Assembly: GCA_016706225.1 (NCBI GenBank)
Contig: JADJKB010000021.1
Coordinates: 806,001 to 870,000 of the forward strand
Reading direction: 5' to 3'
Length of the DNA: 64,000 nucleotides
Origin: Myxococcales bacterium
GTDB lineage: Bacteria; Myxococcota_A; Polyangia; Polyangiales; Polyangiaceae
The notes under the pieces are model-generated. The model was given only the letters and a program-made list of their open reading frames with translations. It searched no databases and had not been told where the DNA came from. Shown here one piece after another: positions 36,202 through 43,859 of this stretch. The translations under genes were made by a program, and so were the position numbers. Position 1 is the first letter of the stretch, and each line of letters starts with the position of its first letter.

Positions 36202-37315
36202 ACTCCGCGATCGCGAGGGCGATGCGTCTAGCCTCGAGCGCGATCTCCCGGAGCATGCCCGTCGGCGAGACGTAGAACCCGCAGAAGTACAGACCGGGCA
36301 GGGTCTCGGCACCGCTCTTCGTCGGAACGCCGTCCGGCGAACAGATCTGGTCCGCCGCCGCGAGAAAGTCGCTCAGGGCGGGCCGATAGCCCGTGCCCAG
36401 CACGACCGCCGCGAAGGCCTCCTCGCGCCCCCCTTCGAACACGACGCCCGTGCGGGTGAAACGCTGGATGTTCGGGCGCACCTCGATCTCACCTTTCTTG
36501 ATCAGTGCCACGGTGCCGATGTCCAGCAGCGGGATGCGCCCGTGGCGCTGGATCTGCACATTGGGCCCGTACGGCAGCTTCTTCAGGCCCAGCTTGCGAA
36601 CATCGCCGATCGTCGCGCGGATCAAGGGCCACGCCATCAAATCGGCGGTCTCGGGAGAGAGAAAGCTCAGGCTGATTCCGACCCCCAGGATCGGTATGCC
36701 GAACAGGTCGCGGGGAATGATGTTGACCCCCCCGCGGACCGACAGTGTTGGCCTGGCCCCTCGCTCGTGGAGGTCGATGGCGATTTCGCAGGCGGAGTTC
36801 CCGAAACCGACCACCAGCACACGCTCGCCCTTCCAGGCATCTCCGTTCTTGTACTTCGAGCTGTGCAGGAGCTCCCCGCCGTAGTCGTCCTGTCCCGGCC
36901 ATGACGGGATGAACGGCACCCGGGTGTAGCCCGTGGCGATGACGACGTTCTTCGACAAGTACTCGCCACCCGTCGACTGCGTGAGCCACATTCCGTCGCG
37001 CTGCTCGATGCGCCGGACCTCCTGACCAAAGCGCGGAAAGAGATCAAAGCGCTCGGCGTATCCCTCCAGGTATTTCACGACGGCGTCACGGGCTGGATAA
37101 GTCTCGATGTCTGCGCCCCACTTCCGATACGGCAACTGCGAGAGCGACTTGGTCGTGTGCAGGTGGAGCCGCTCGTAGTGATTGCGCCACGCCGTCGCGA
37201 CCTCGGCCTCCTTCTCCAGGATCACGTGCTCGACGCCCGCCTTGGCGAGGCAACAAGCGGTCGAGAGGCCCGCCGCACTCGCGCCGACGACCAGCGTGTC
37301 CACGGGCTCCGCCAT
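36167..37315 (-). CDS. Flavin-containing monooxygenase
   Basis: A 382-residue FAD/NADPH enzyme. FAD motif: VVGASAAGLSTACCLA at about residues 10-25. NADPH motif: VLVVGFGNSACEIAIDL. Between them is the FMO-type signature PGQDDYGGELLHSSKYKNGD (Gly-x4-His-Ser-x2-Tyr). The C-terminal ATGY motif is seen as VVLGTGYRP. Such enzymes oxygenate N- or S-containing or keto substrates. The exact one cannot be read. It is a solitary gene whose 3' end overlaps the channel gene on the other strand. Confidence 0.88.
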   Translation of the reverse strand: MAEPVDTLVVGASAAGLSTACCLAKAGVEHVILEKEAEVATAWRNHYERLHLHTTKSLSQLPYRKWGADIETYPARDAVVKYLEGYAERFDLFPRFGQEVRRIEQRDGMWLTQSTGGEYLSKNVVIATGYTRVPFIPSWPGQDDYGGELLHSSKYKNGDAWKGERVLVVGFGNSACEIAIDLHERGARPTLSVRGGVNIIPRDLFGIPILGVGISLSFLSPETADLMAWPLIRATIGDVRKLGLKKLPYGPNVQIQRHGRIPLLDIGTVALIKKGEIEVRPNIQRFTRTGVVFEGGREEAFAAVVLGTGYRPALSDFLAAADQICSPDGVPTKSGAETLPGLYFCGFYVSPTGMLREIALEARRIALAIAESTARARSLADG

Positions 37316-37433
37316 GCTCGGACCCTAACCCGATCTCGCACCCGGTCGCCGCTTGCTCTGGATTCGCCGCCGCCCTAGGCCAGGGCTCCGTCCGGCTTGC
37401 AGTGCGGGTCACTTCGTCGAACAATCCAACGCG

Positions 37434-37976
37434 ATGGGTGGTTTTTTTCGGCTGGGCTGGGCCCTCTCTTTCCTTCTTCTCGTGGCCTGCGGTGGAAGCG
37501 AGTTCGGAAGCGACCAGGGGACCGGCGGCAGCGATGCGGGGACCGGCGCGACCGGCGGCAGCGGCGGCACCGGCAACCTGGGCGGCAGCAGCGGCCAGAG
37601 CGGCAGCGGCGGCCAGGGCGGAACGGCAGCGCTGGGCGGAACCGGGGGAGCAGTCGACGCTGGCACCGATGTCGGCAGCTACGTCTGCTCGACGACGCTG
37701 CACGGCAAGGATTGCATGGCACCCCAGGTCACGACGGGAGACCCCACGTGCGACACCTGCGGGCGCCAGCAATGTTGCACACAGACGAACGCGTGCCTCG
37801 CCGACGCGCTCTGCGCCCAGACACTCCGCTGCTACCTGGACAACTGCATCGGAGTGAGCGCGACCGCCTGTGTGCTCTCCGCGTGTCAGGCCTGCATCAG
37901 CCCGACGCTGTTCCTCCCGCTCTCGAGCTGCCTGCAGACCAAGTGCTCCGCTTCCTGTCCGACGCTCATCCCCTGA
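37434..37976 (+). CDS. Cys-rich lipoprotein with Gly/Ser spacer
   Basis: A 180-residue lipoprotein: MGGFFRLGWALSFLLLVAC (Cys 19), about 70 residues of Gly, Ser and Ala, then a domain of about 95 residues with roughly 16 Cys (CDTCGRQQCC, CYLDNC, CVLSACQAC, CLQTKCSASC). The Cys spacing suggests a compact disulfide-bonded fold exported to the outer surface. It is divergent from the monooxygenase gene. A link to the Cys-tail system 300 bases downstream on the same strand is tempting but unproved. Confidence 0.75.
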   Translation: MGGFFRLGWALSFLLLVACGGSEFGSDQGTGGSDAGTGATGGSGGTGNLGGSSGQSGSGGQGGTAALGGTGGAVDAGTDVGSYVCSTTLHGKDCMAPQVTTGDPTCDTCGRQQCCTQTNACLADALCAQTLRCYLDNCIGVSATACVLSACQACISPTLFLPLSSCLQTKCSASCPTLIP

Positions 37977-37988
37977 CCAGCGTGCGGT

Positions 37989-38273
37989 TCATGGCAGGCC
38001 GCGCACGCAGCGTGCACGGTGGGGAACGCTGGCCGTGTCGAAGGACTCCGTGCCGCTTGCGAAGTCGACGAGCAGTGACTTCGTCGGGTCCGAGCGCCGG
38101 GGCGTCGACGTCCAGAGGCCTTGCTCGGGAGTCGGCCACTCGAGACCGGTGATACTGTCCTTGACGACGTTGGCATTGACCGCGTACCCGGGCGTATTGA
38201 GCACAGCGAGTGTCCGCCCTCGGTCGACCGCGTTGCAGCAAAAGGCGGCGCAGGCTAGCGTCCCGGCGCGCAT
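37989..38273 (-). pseudogene. Decayed DUF1566 gene
   Basis: The minus-strand frame encodes 94 residues with the two ends of a DUF1566 domain: VVKDSITGLEWPTPEQ near the start and LWTSTP...LLVDFASG...ARCVRGLP at the end. The usual middle (about 80 residues with the WRLPT motif) is missing, as if deleted in frame, and no signal peptide precedes it. Its ATG and the ATG of the MNIO gene overlap as CATG, so the remnant abuts the operon exactly. It fills most of what would otherwise be an empty 295-base gap. Confidence 0.6.
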
Positions 38274-39636
38274 GTCGGGGACGGGTGGTGTCGGATTGGC
38301 ATTTCGAGCCGAGCTGGCCGCGGATCTCCTGCGGCGGCCGAGCTCTGTCGACTTCGTGGAGGTCGTCGCCGAGAGCTGCTTCGTGCAGCCGGCCACACGG
38401 CGCGAGGCTCGTGCGCTGACCGAGCTCTGGCCGGTCGTGCCTCACGGAGTGAAGCTCTCGCTCGGGGCGGCCGAAGGCATCGAACCGGAGCGTGCCCGCG
38501 CCCTGGGCGCCCTCGCTCGGGAGCTCGGCGCGCCCGTGATCAGCGAACACATCGCGTTCGTGCGCAGCGGTGGCCGCGAGATCGGTCACCTGACCGCGCT
38601 CCCCTACACACGCACCGCCGTGAGCGTCGTTGCCGGCAACGTCGCCCGCGCCCGGCGTTACCTGCCGGACGTGCCTTTCCTGCTCGAAAACGTGGCGTGG
38701 TCGTTCGCGTGGCCCGACCACGAAATGAGCGAGGGTGATTTCTACAGCGAGGTCGCCGCGGCCACCGGCTGCCCACTTCTGCTCGACGTTGGCAACCTGT
38801 ACGCCAACGCCGTGAACTCGGGTGAAGAGCCGTGGCAGGCGGCCGAACGCTTCCCACTGGAGCAGGTCGGCATGATCCACCTGGCCGGGGGCGTCTCGGA
38901 GCACGGATTCTACTTCGACGACCACGCCCACGCGGTACCCGAGCCGGTGTTCTTGCTGCTCGAACGGGTCCTCAACCGGACCGGCGCCGTGCCGATGCTC
39001 CTGGAGCGCGACGCTCTGTTTCCCGAGTTCACCGAGCTCACGGGCGAGACCGAGCGCTGTCGCAACATTCAGCGAGGCGCGGCGCCGAAGGCGCAACACA
39101 AAGTCGAGCCCACCCCGCTCGTGCTTCCATCGGAGCCGATGCGTGCCGAGCTGGTGGCCGCGCAGAATCGCATTACGTGCGCGCTGACGGACGTGCGTGC
39201 ACCAAACGCCGCAGACGAGGCCCACTTCGGCGCCGAACCGCTGCGCCGTTCGCGCGAGATCCTGAAACGCAAGCGTGTGGACGAAGCCCTGCCGATCCTC
39301 GGGTTTCTCGCGCGCCACAAACCCGAGCTGGAGGTCATCGGCCGCGCGGTCGTCGATGCAACTCCGCGTCAGCCGCGCCTGGCTGCGATCGCCGATGCCT
39401 GGGCCATCGCGGAGCGCGCCGTGCAAATACGCTCGCTGGCGGATGACGCGCGCCGCGACTGTTTGATCTTGCGCTCGCGTTTCACGCGCAACCCGACTAC
39501 CTGCGCCGTCGAGCCGCGACGCGCGCCCTTCGTCGGACAAGAGACCCTCCACGACGGCAGCCGGCTCTTGGCGCTGAAAGCGCCAGGCTCCCGTTCCCGC
39601 GTACGCACAATCGAAAGGACCAGGCCGCGACCATGA
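38272..39636 (+). CDS. DUF692/MNIO multinuclear iron oxidative enzyme with C-terminal extension
   Basis: A 454-residue protein. Residues 1-270 are the DUF692 TIM-barrel of the MbnB/TglH group, opening GVGLAFR. All expected metal ligands are visible: His58 (PHGVKLSL), His93 (SEHIAF), Glu139 (LLENVAW), Asp172 and Asn175 (LLLDVGNLY), His203 (IHLAGG), His218/220 (DDHAHAVPE) and Glu245 (LLERD). MNIO enzymes use two or three iron ions and O2 to remodel Cys or other residues in ribosomal peptides. About 180 extra residues follow, possibly replacing the separate partner protein. The start is not preceded by a good ribosome site. Its stop overlaps the nucleotidyltransferase-like start (ATGA). Confidence 0.92.
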   Translation: MSGTGGVGLAFRAELAADLLRRPSSVDFVEVVAESCFVQPATRREARALTELWPVVPHGVKLSLGAAEGIEPERARALGALARELGAPVISEHIAFVRSGGREIGHLTALPYTRTAVSVVAGNVARARRYLPDVPFLLENVAWSFAWPDHEMSEGDFYSEVAAATGCPLLLDVGNLYANAVNSGEEPWQAAERFPLEQVGMIHLAGGVSEHGFYFDDHAHAVPEPVFLLLERVLNRTGAVPMLLERDALFPEFTELTGETERCRNIQRGAAPKAQHKVEPTPLVLPSEPMRAELVAAQNRITCALTDVRAPNAADEAHFGAEPLRRSREILKRKRVDEALPILGFLARHKPELEVIGRAVVDATPRQPRLAAIADAWAIAERAVQIRSLADDARRDCLILRSRFTRNPTTCAVEPRRAPFVGQETLHDGSRLLALKAPGSRSRVRTIERTRPRP

Positions 39637-40367
39637 CCGACACTCCGAAGCAGACACCAAAGCTCGCCTCCGACTTACCGGAGACGGTGCGCGACCGGCT
39701 CGGCGATCTGGCCAGCACCCTGAAGAGCCAGCTCGGCGACAACCTCGCGGCGCTGCTGGTCTTCGGCAGCGCGGTCCGGGGCGGATTTCGCCCGGGAGTG
39801 AGCGACGTCGATCTGATCCTGGTGCTCGCGGATCCGAGCCGCGAGGCCCTGCTGTCCGTCGCCAACACCCTCACCGTCGCGCGCTCGGCGTTCCGCTTCG
39901 AAGCGGTGATCCTCGGCGCCGACGAGATCCCGCGCGCCGCCGACGTCTTCCCGCTCTTCTACGACGACATCAAGAGTTGCCACGTCGTCCTCTCCGGCAA
40001 GGACCCCTTCGCGGCGCTCGAAATTTCGGACCAGCACCGGCGACTGCGCATCGAGCAAGAGCTCCGAGAATCGCAGATCCGCTTGCGCCGCGCCGTCGTC
40101 GATGGACTCGGCGCCGGCCCTCAGCTCGCCGGCGCCGTCGAGCGCAAGGTCAAGCAGCTCCGCGGTCCGCTACACGCCCTCCTGTCGTTGCGCAAGTCGC
40201 CGGCCAAGGACGACACCCTGCCAACGCTGCTCGAGAAGGCGGCCGCGGTGTACGACGTCGACACGGCGCCGCTCTCGAGCGTGCGCAAAGACCCGGATGC
40301 CGCCCACGATGCCCTGCAAAAACTCCTCGATCACATGATTCGAGAAGTCGATCAGATGGAGAGCTGA
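39633..40367 (+). CDS. Nucleotidyltransferase-fold protein in the MNIO operon
   Basis: A 244-residue protein. The first 110 residues contain the minimal nucleotidyltransferase signature LLVFGSAVRGGF ... VSDVDLILVL (GS-x-x-x-G and Asp-x-Asp at 58 and 60), so catalytic metal ligands are present. The rest is helical (KQLRGPLHALLSLRKSP and a final HMIREVDQ). It could transfer a nucleotide to a peptide, protein or small molecule. Nearby genes suggest an accessory role in peptide modification or its control. It overlaps the MNIO stop by 4 bases and ends 3 bases before the TIGR04222-like gene. Confidence 0.78.
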   Translation: MTDTPKQTPKLASDLPETVRDRLGDLASTLKSQLGDNLAALLVFGSAVRGGFRPGVSDVDLILVLADPSREALLSVANTLTVARSAFRFEAVILGADEIPRAADVFPLFYDDIKSCHVVLSGKDPFAALEISDQHRRLRIEQELRESQIRLRRAVVDGLGAGPQLAGAVERKVKQLRGPLHALLSLRKSPAKDDTLPTLLEKAAAVYDVDTAPLSSVRKDPDAAHDALQKLLDHMIREVDQMES

Positions 40368-40370
40368 GCA

Positions 40371-41504
40371 ATGCACGAGTTGTTCGATTTCTACCCGTTC
40401 GACATCCAACCCGGCGGGCCCTTCCTCGATTTTTTCCTGGTGTTCTCGCTGCTGGTCGCCGTCGGCGCACTGGTCGTGCGCTTTCTGGCCGCGCGCATCT
40501 TGCTCGACGCGGCCCCACCGCTGGCAACACCAAAGGCGTCGCCAATCATGTGGGCGCAGGCCGCCGGTGCGCCGTACCGCATGGCCGGTGCAATGCCGGC
40601 ACCGGAACCGACGGTGCGCGGTCTGGCCAAAGGTTTCATCCCCCAGGGCGACGAGCTGTTTGCGGTGGCTTATTTGAAGCGTGGAGTGCCGGGCGTCGCC
40701 AACTTGCTCGTGGCCCAGGCCATCGGTGAAGGCTGGCTGACACCGAGCGCGCCGGTCGTCGACGCCTCGGGTGCACAGCAGACGGCGTACGTGTTGAACG
40801 ACTCGATCACCCCGACCACGCCGCTGCTCAGCTCCTTCAAACAATCGCTGCGCACCGCAGGCAGCCAGCCGACTGCAGCGACGATCACCGCCACGGCCAC
40901 GGCCGTCGCCACCACCCAGGAGAGTGAGCTGAAGACGCTCCTGGCACGGGGCGGGCTGATCCGTAACGCCGGCCGCATCGCCATGTACGTCCTGGTGATG
41001 CTCGTGCCGCTCGCGTTCGTCGAGATCGTGGGCGCAATCCGCGTGCTCTGGCTGATGGAGATCGATCGTCCCTTCTCCAACCTGTTCACCGCCATGATCA
41101 TCGTGGGCGGCATCGGCCTCGTGCTGGCCTTCGTCGGACGCAAGCGGAGCACGCTGGCAAGACCGTATTTGTCCTGGCTCGATGACGCCACGTTGTCGCT
41201 GCGCGCAGACGTGACGGGCGGCCGGCGGTTCAACCCGGCAGATGTGGGCATTGCAGTCGCCGTCGCGGGTGGCGCGGCGCTGGCTGCCGTACCCGCCTTC
41301 GCAGCGCTGCAGCCAGTGTTGGCCACCGAGCGCCTGCTGTCACCCGGAGACATCGACACGAGCACCACGGGCGCTGGCTTCTGGGTCGCATCCTCCTCCG
41401 GTTCTTCCAGCTGTTCATCGTCGAGTTGTTCGTCGTCGAGCTGCGGCGGCGGTGGCGGCTGTGGCGGCGGTGGTGGCTGCGGCGGCGGTGGTGGCTGCAG
41501 CTGA
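40371..41504 (+). CDS. TIGR04222-like membrane protein with Ser/Gly-Cys repeat tail
   Basis: A 377-residue membrane protein. One membrane helix lies near residues 18-42. A soluble TIGR04222-like region follows (QGDELFAVAYLKRGVPGVAN). Two more helices at about 205-232 and 240-262 and a hydrophobic segment near 295-320 precede the end. The last 35 residues (343-377) are only Ser, Gly and six Cys at 348, 353, 358, 364, 370 and 376: two spacers of four Ser, then three of five Gly. The tail is encoded at about 41397-41501 and ends the gene, like a core peptide at the C-terminus of a precursor. I propose it as substrate of the MNIO enzyme encoded 1 kb upstream. Confidence 0.82.
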   Translation: MHELFDFYPFDIQPGGPFLDFFLVFSLLVAVGALVVRFLAARILLDAAPPLATPKASPIMWAQAAGAPYRMAGAMPAPEPTVRGLAKGFIPQGDELFAVAYLKRGVPGVANLLVAQAIGEGWLTPSAPVVDASGAQQTAYVLNDSITPTTPLLSSFKQSLRTAGSQPTAATITATATAVATTQESELKTLLARGGLIRNAGRIAMYVLVMLVPLAFVEIVGAIRVLWLMEIDRPFSNLFTAMIIVGGIGLVLAFVGRKRSTLARPYLSWLDDATLSLRADVTGGRRFNPADVGIAVAVAGGAALAAVPAFAALQPVLATERLLSPGDIDTSTTGAGFWVASSSGSSSCSSSSCSSSSCGGGGGCGGGGGCGGGGGCS

Positions 41505-41511
41505 GCGTCCA

Positions 41512-42837
41512 GTGGAGCGCGCGCCTCCGAGCGTCTTCGAGGTGCTCGATACGCTGGACGGAGCTGTGCGGCTCGAGCGGCCGAGCGCAACCCTGGACGG
41601 CTCCATTCCGCTCCGGGCCGCGCAGGCGTGCAGCCCCCTGCTCGACGGAAATCGCGCCGGCTTTCAGCTGCTCTTGCGAGAGCAGCTCTGGCTGACGAAG
41701 TCCCTCGGCCGGCCCGGACTGAGCAACCCACCGGAGCGCCTGCTGCGTTTGCTGCGCGGCAGTGTGCCGCGCTTCGTCGCCGAAGGGCTGTTGCCCAAGC
41801 ACAGCCTCTGGCCGAAACGCATGGAACGGGGACTCGTCTGGCGCGAAGGCCGAGGCCCCCGCGTCGGGTTCTTCACCGGCCTGTTCGTGCGACCAAGACC
41901 CGGCTTCTGTCTGCGCATCGGTCACGCGGGCAACCGCAGAAACGTGCTGTTCGACGTGGAGGAGCGCTGGCTCACCGACACCGAGAACTTCGTCCCGCTG
42001 GTGCTGTCGCTGACCCCGAGCGAGGCCAACCCCTTCCCACTCCTCGTTCACGGCGAGCTCGCGACGCTCATGCCCTTTGTGTCGTGCGCGCGCCCGCGCG
42101 TAGTCGCGCTCGACCAAGCGCTCGACGTGGGTCGAGGCCACCTGGATTTCTTCGATGCCAAGTACTTCGAGCAGAAGAAGAAGGGTTCGACCCAGAAGTA
42201 CAAACGCATGCGGGCGCAGACGAGTGAGCCCAAACCAGGGGAGAAGGGCGAGCTCCGATGTGTCTCCGCGGGGCCGGAGTGTTTGGTCCAGAGCACGAGC
42301 GTCGACCTCTTGACCGCGACGGGCGTCGAACGCGGAAACCCGCCGGTCGCTCGGCTGATCTTCCAGAACGCCGTCGCCTTCACGGCCAAGTTCGACGGAC
42401 ACAACACTCGCGTGGAACCGAATGCTTCCGCGCTCGAGGGCTTCGCCGACCGGACACGCGCGGCCTGGGCCTCCGCCTTCGACGCGGAAACCCTGGAGCG
42501 CCATCGCGGCGCAATCTGGTACTTCACCAAATACGTGACGCCGCATCAGGCAGGCGAGCCGCTCTTTTTCGTGAAACCTCCGGCGCTCGTGTCCACCGCG
42601 CCGGGTTGGTCGACATTGGTCGAGGGCTTCACTGGCAGCGGCTTCGAGGTGCTTCGCGGCGTGGTTGCCACGGATCAGTTCCACGCGCTGCCTGCCGTAT
42701 TTCGCCTGAGCACTCCGGGTCGGCGGGTGCGGGTGCGCGCCGGAGCGCCGCTCGCGCAATTCATGCCCTTCCCGCGCTGGCTGCTGGATGCCACGCATGA
42801 ACGGGTCGAGTGGGGCTACGCTCCGCGCAGCTCATGA
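41512..42837 (+). CDS. Uncharacterised protein of the MNIO operon
   Basis: A 441-residue cytosolic-looking protein that I do not recognise with certainty. The GTG at 41512, 7 bases after the preceding stop, is taken as start; codons upstream would run through the Cys tail of the previous gene in another frame. The second half resembles DUF6065-type proteins (PGWSTLVEG, then EVLRGVVATDQFHALPAVF, FMPFPRW). Before it are a basic lysine-rich loop (KKKGSTQKYKRMRAQ) and a first half of beta-strands (WREGRGPRVGFFTGLFVRPR). No catalytic motif is clear. It overlaps the dioxygenase start (ATGA). Confidence 0.7.
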   Translation: MERAPPSVFEVLDTLDGAVRLERPSATLDGSIPLRAAQACSPLLDGNRAGFQLLLREQLWLTKSLGRPGLSNPPERLLRLLRGSVPRFVAEGLLPKHSLWPKRMERGLVWREGRGPRVGFFTGLFVRPRPGFCLRIGHAGNRRNVLFDVEERWLTDTENFVPLVLSLTPSEANPFPLLVHGELATLMPFVSCARPRVVALDQALDVGRGHLDFFDAKYFEQKKKGSTQKYKRMRAQTSEPKPGEKGELRCVSAGPECLVQSTSVDLLTATGVERGNPPVARLIFQNAVAFTAKFDGHNTRVEPNASALEGFADRTRAAWASAFDAETLERHRGAIWYFTKYVTPHQAGEPLFFVKPPALVSTAPGWSTLVEGFTGSGFEVLRGVVATDQFHALPAVFRLSTPGRRVRVRAGAPLAQFMPFPRWLLDATHERVEWGYAPRSS

Positions 42838-43859
42838 CGGTCGCGTTCCCGTTTTTCGGCGACCAGCCGAGTCGCGCGCGACTCCAGGAGTCCCTCGTCA
42901 GCTCCGGCTACGCCCTCTGCACACCCGACCCGCGTGCGTTCGAGCTGTCCTCCGGCGACCCGTGGGAGGCGGCCGCTTTCTTCCTGGGCGACACGCCGGA
43001 GATGGTCGAACGCCAGCCCATCGCCGCCGTGCCCTGGGGACGTTCTTTCGCGTCGACGTCCGGCGAGACACCGCTGCACACCGATAGCCAGCTGCTGTTG
43101 GGTGTGCCGCCTCAGCTCCAGTTCATGTTCTGTGTGCACGCCGTCGAAGGCGGCGACACGCTGCTGCTCGATAGCCATGCGCTGCTCGACGATATCGAGC
43201 GCGAGGCACCGGAGCTGTTCGCGCAGCTGTTCGACGTGCCGCGGCGCCTGCCTTTCGTGTTCGGCGACGTGCTCGGGCCCACGCTGTCGCTGCGCGGGGC
43301 GTCGGTGGTGTTCACCCACTCACCCCGCCCGCGAGCCGACGACACGATCGCCCTCGGCCTGAGGGCGTTCATCGCGCGAACGAGCCTGCTCCGGGTGCAC
43401 CCTCGAGCTGGAGAGCTGCTCGTGGTCGACAACCACCGCATGCTGCACGGCCGCACGGCATTCAGCGACGAGAGCCGGCAGTTCACGCGCTTGCTGGTCT
43501 GGCCCACCCCACGACTACCCTACCGAGGCCGCTGGCTCGAGCGCTTGCGCGCCGCGACTGAACATCAGGCCCTGGTTCTGGCTCGGCTCTCGGCGCCAGC
43601 GCAGCGTCGGCTCGGGCTCGAAACGGAAGATGCAACGGGTGCCGCGCGCCTTCGCATCGTGCTCGAGATGCTGCGGGGTGTGCCCCCGGGTGTGCTCGCG
43701 CGGCGTTACGACGTTGCCGAGGCCACCCTGTACCTCTGGCGCGACAGCGTCGTCGCAGCCGGACGGACCGCGCTTGTGCGCGCTGACGAAGAAGAGGCGA
43801 CGTCGGCCCGCGAGTTCGAGTACTACCTCGCGCGGCGGCCCGCCCCACGAGGACCCTGA
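42834..43859 (+). CDS. TauD/CAS-like Fe(II)/2-oxoglutarate dioxygenase with C-terminal HTH
   Basis: A 341-residue protein. Residues 1-225 form a dioxygenase jelly roll with His82 and Asp84 (PLHTDSQ) and His205 (HRMLHGRTAF) as iron ligands and an Arg in RQFTRLLVWP for 2-oxoglutarate. Such enzymes hydroxylate or desaturate residues or small molecules. The last 90 residues hold a helix-turn-helix like those of transposases and invertases (LARRYDVAEATLYLWRDSVV), an unusual addition that could bind DNA or a peptide leader. It starts inside the stop of the previous gene (ATGA) and is followed by an overlapping start (TGATG). Confidence 0.84.
   Translation: MTVAFPFFGDQPSRARLQESLVSSGYALCTPDPRAFELSSGDPWEAAAFFLGDTPEMVERQPIAAVPWGRSFASTSGETPLHTDSQLLLGVPPQLQFMFCVHAVEGGDTLLLDSHALLDDIEREAPELFAQLFDVPRRLPFVFGDVLGPTLSLRGASVVFTHSPRPRADDTIALGLRAFIARTSLLRVHPRAGELLVVDNHRMLHGRTAFSDESRQFTRLLVWPTPRLPYRGRWLERLRAATEHQALVLARLSAPAQRRLGLETEDATGAARLRIVLEMLRGVPPGVLARRYDVAEATLYLWRDSVVAAGRTALVRADEEEATSAREFEYYLARRPAPRGP

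Noticed and set aside
37966..39660. 564-codon open frame opposite the MNIO gene
   Set aside because: It is antisense to a gene with complete metal ligands. Only its last part, about 37989-38273 but in another frame, looks like a real remnant.
41242..41511. Upstream extension of the unknown MNIO-operon gene into the Cys tail gene
   Set aside because: In this frame the Cys tail DNA gives only Val and Ala runs. The stop of the previous gene and the GTG at 41512 give a normal operon spacing.
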